Of a stretch of DNA of 64,000 nt, positions 63,520-64,000 are shown piece after piece. The position numbers and the translations under genes were made by a program. Each line of letters opens with the position of its first letter. The first letter of the stretch is position 1. Under the pieces are notes generated by a model. That model made no database searches and was not told the DNA's origin. It saw only the letters and a program-made list of their open reading frames with translations. The DNA comes from Botryobacter ruber (GTDB taxonomy: Bacteria > Bacteroidota > Bacteroidia > Cytophagales > Hymenobacteraceae). The stretch lies in assembly GCF_003347595.2 (NCBI RefSeq), contig NZ_QCZK02000015.1, positions 62,001 to 126,000 of the forward strand. Reading direction: 5' to 3'.

Positions 63520-64000
63520 ATGAAAACACCCCTGACATACAGCGCTTTACAATCCTTTTTGTTAACTGTAGCTGTTATCGCTGTCAACTACTTTGGTTGG
63601 CTGGCATTTGGGTTGCCGTATTTTCCGTTCGACCTGTTTGACTGGATAGCGCGCCAATTGCCAGGAGCAGTCATCACCGCCGGGATTGATGCCATGGTAA
63701 AAGGCATCAACGTCCTGAACCTGGGCGACACCGCTTCAGCCGCCAAAACCGCCGAAAAAGCGATGGCCTTACTCCTGTTTCTGGCTGGCGGTACCGTTGC
63801 CGGCGTTTTGGTGATCCTGCTCATGGGCAGGCTAAAAAAGTCACCGGTGCTTACGGGCACTGTTGCTGGAAGCCTGTTTGGCCTGGCCGCCATGCTTATC
63901 AGTTTAAACGTAAACCTGTTTTCTGCTGCTCACCCGGTACCGGCGTTGCTCTGGGCGCTGCTCCTCTTTGCAGGCTGGGGTTTTGTGCTGGGGTGGGCAT
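63520..64000 (+). CDS. Multi-pass membrane protein, N-terminal part (cut by the window edge)
   Basis: Open from ATG 63520 to the last base, at least 160 residues. Four hydrophobic segments are visible: SFLLTVAVIAVNYFGWLAF, AMALLLFLAGGTVAGVLVIL, GTVAGSLFGLAAMLISLNV, and ALLWALLLFAGWGFVLGWA. Between the first two is a soluble loop with DWIARQLPGAVITAGIDAM. This layout resembles the membrane N-terminus of some sulfite-oxidase-like molybdopterin-dependent oxidoreductases, but the catalytic part would lie outside the window, so that identity is only a suggestion. Confidence 0.6.
   Translation, partial: MKTPLTYSALQSFLLTVAVIAVNYFGWLAFGLPYFPFDLFDWIARQLPGAVITAGIDAMVKGINVLNLGDTASAAKTAEKAMALLLFLAGGTVAGVLVILLMGRLKKSPVLTGTVAGSLFGLAAMLISLNVNLFSAAHPVPALLWALLLFAGWGFVLGWA

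Overview
The window looks like chromosomal DNA of a Bacteroidota bacterium, most plausibly a Cytophagales member of the Hymenobacteraceae (Pontibacter-like). This placement is an inference. It rests on type IX secretion (T9SS) C-terminal sorting domains, delta-60 and SBBP repeat proteins, a TamB/TamL pair, a PUR-alpha-like DUF3276 protein, TAnnTTTG-type -7 promoter boxes and the lack of strong Shine-Dalgarno sites. No tRNA, rRNA, CRISPR array or intact insertion sequence was seen.

Layout. 1-59: the last codons of a probable REP-associated (Y1) transposase. 105-1899: DUF58 and RlpA-like genes, then DUF3276. 2222-10135: three tandem paralogues of giant secreted delta-60 repeat proteins, each with 14 repeats and a T9SS tail. 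10450-13394: YchF and two small secreted proteins that share a basic C-terminal motif. 13628-19593: PEP carboxylase facing the three-gene proton-translocating transhydrogenase operon (pntA1-pntA2-pntB). 20677-23461: SDR oxidoreductase, KDG kinase and KDPG aldolase, the lower part of hexuronate catabolism. 23681-31678: a small unknown protein, then TamB and TamL for outer-membrane assembly. 32081-42212: a leftward chemosensory cluster in the order parA, cytoplasmic poly-HAMP receptor, cheW, cheY, cheB, cheA, cheC. 42484-50653: SixA-like phosphatase, topoisomerase I, Rpn-family nuclease, zinc-less sirtuin, and a large FAD/Fe-S dehydrogenase. 51182-53780: an SBBP pseudogene and a secreted metzincin. 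54085-58404: RF3, an AI-2E-family membrane protein and glutamyl-tRNA reductase. 58599-62977: a leftward four-gene signalling operon (tandem FixL-like PAS kinase, receiver, receiver-kinase, receiver-CRP regulator). 63520-64000: the start of a membrane protein that runs off the right edge.

The most striking signal outside the genes is a dispersed repeat of about 33 bp, with core GGAGCAGNGGCTRTGGTGGC. It occurs at least 17 times, in both orientations, almost always between genes and often just after a gene end or terminator. Its GGAG or GTAG head, imperfect hairpin, inverted pairs and the transposase fragment at the left edge fit a REP/RAYT system. Two copies bound a nested inverted repeat of about 370 bp between ppc and pntB, one pair forms a 26-bp perfect hairpin between tamL and cheC, one is part of a terminator, and one supplies the last codons of hemA. 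A second family, MITE-like with AGAGCATGTTTAA ends, is present in a 163-bp form and a 68-bp internally deleted form.
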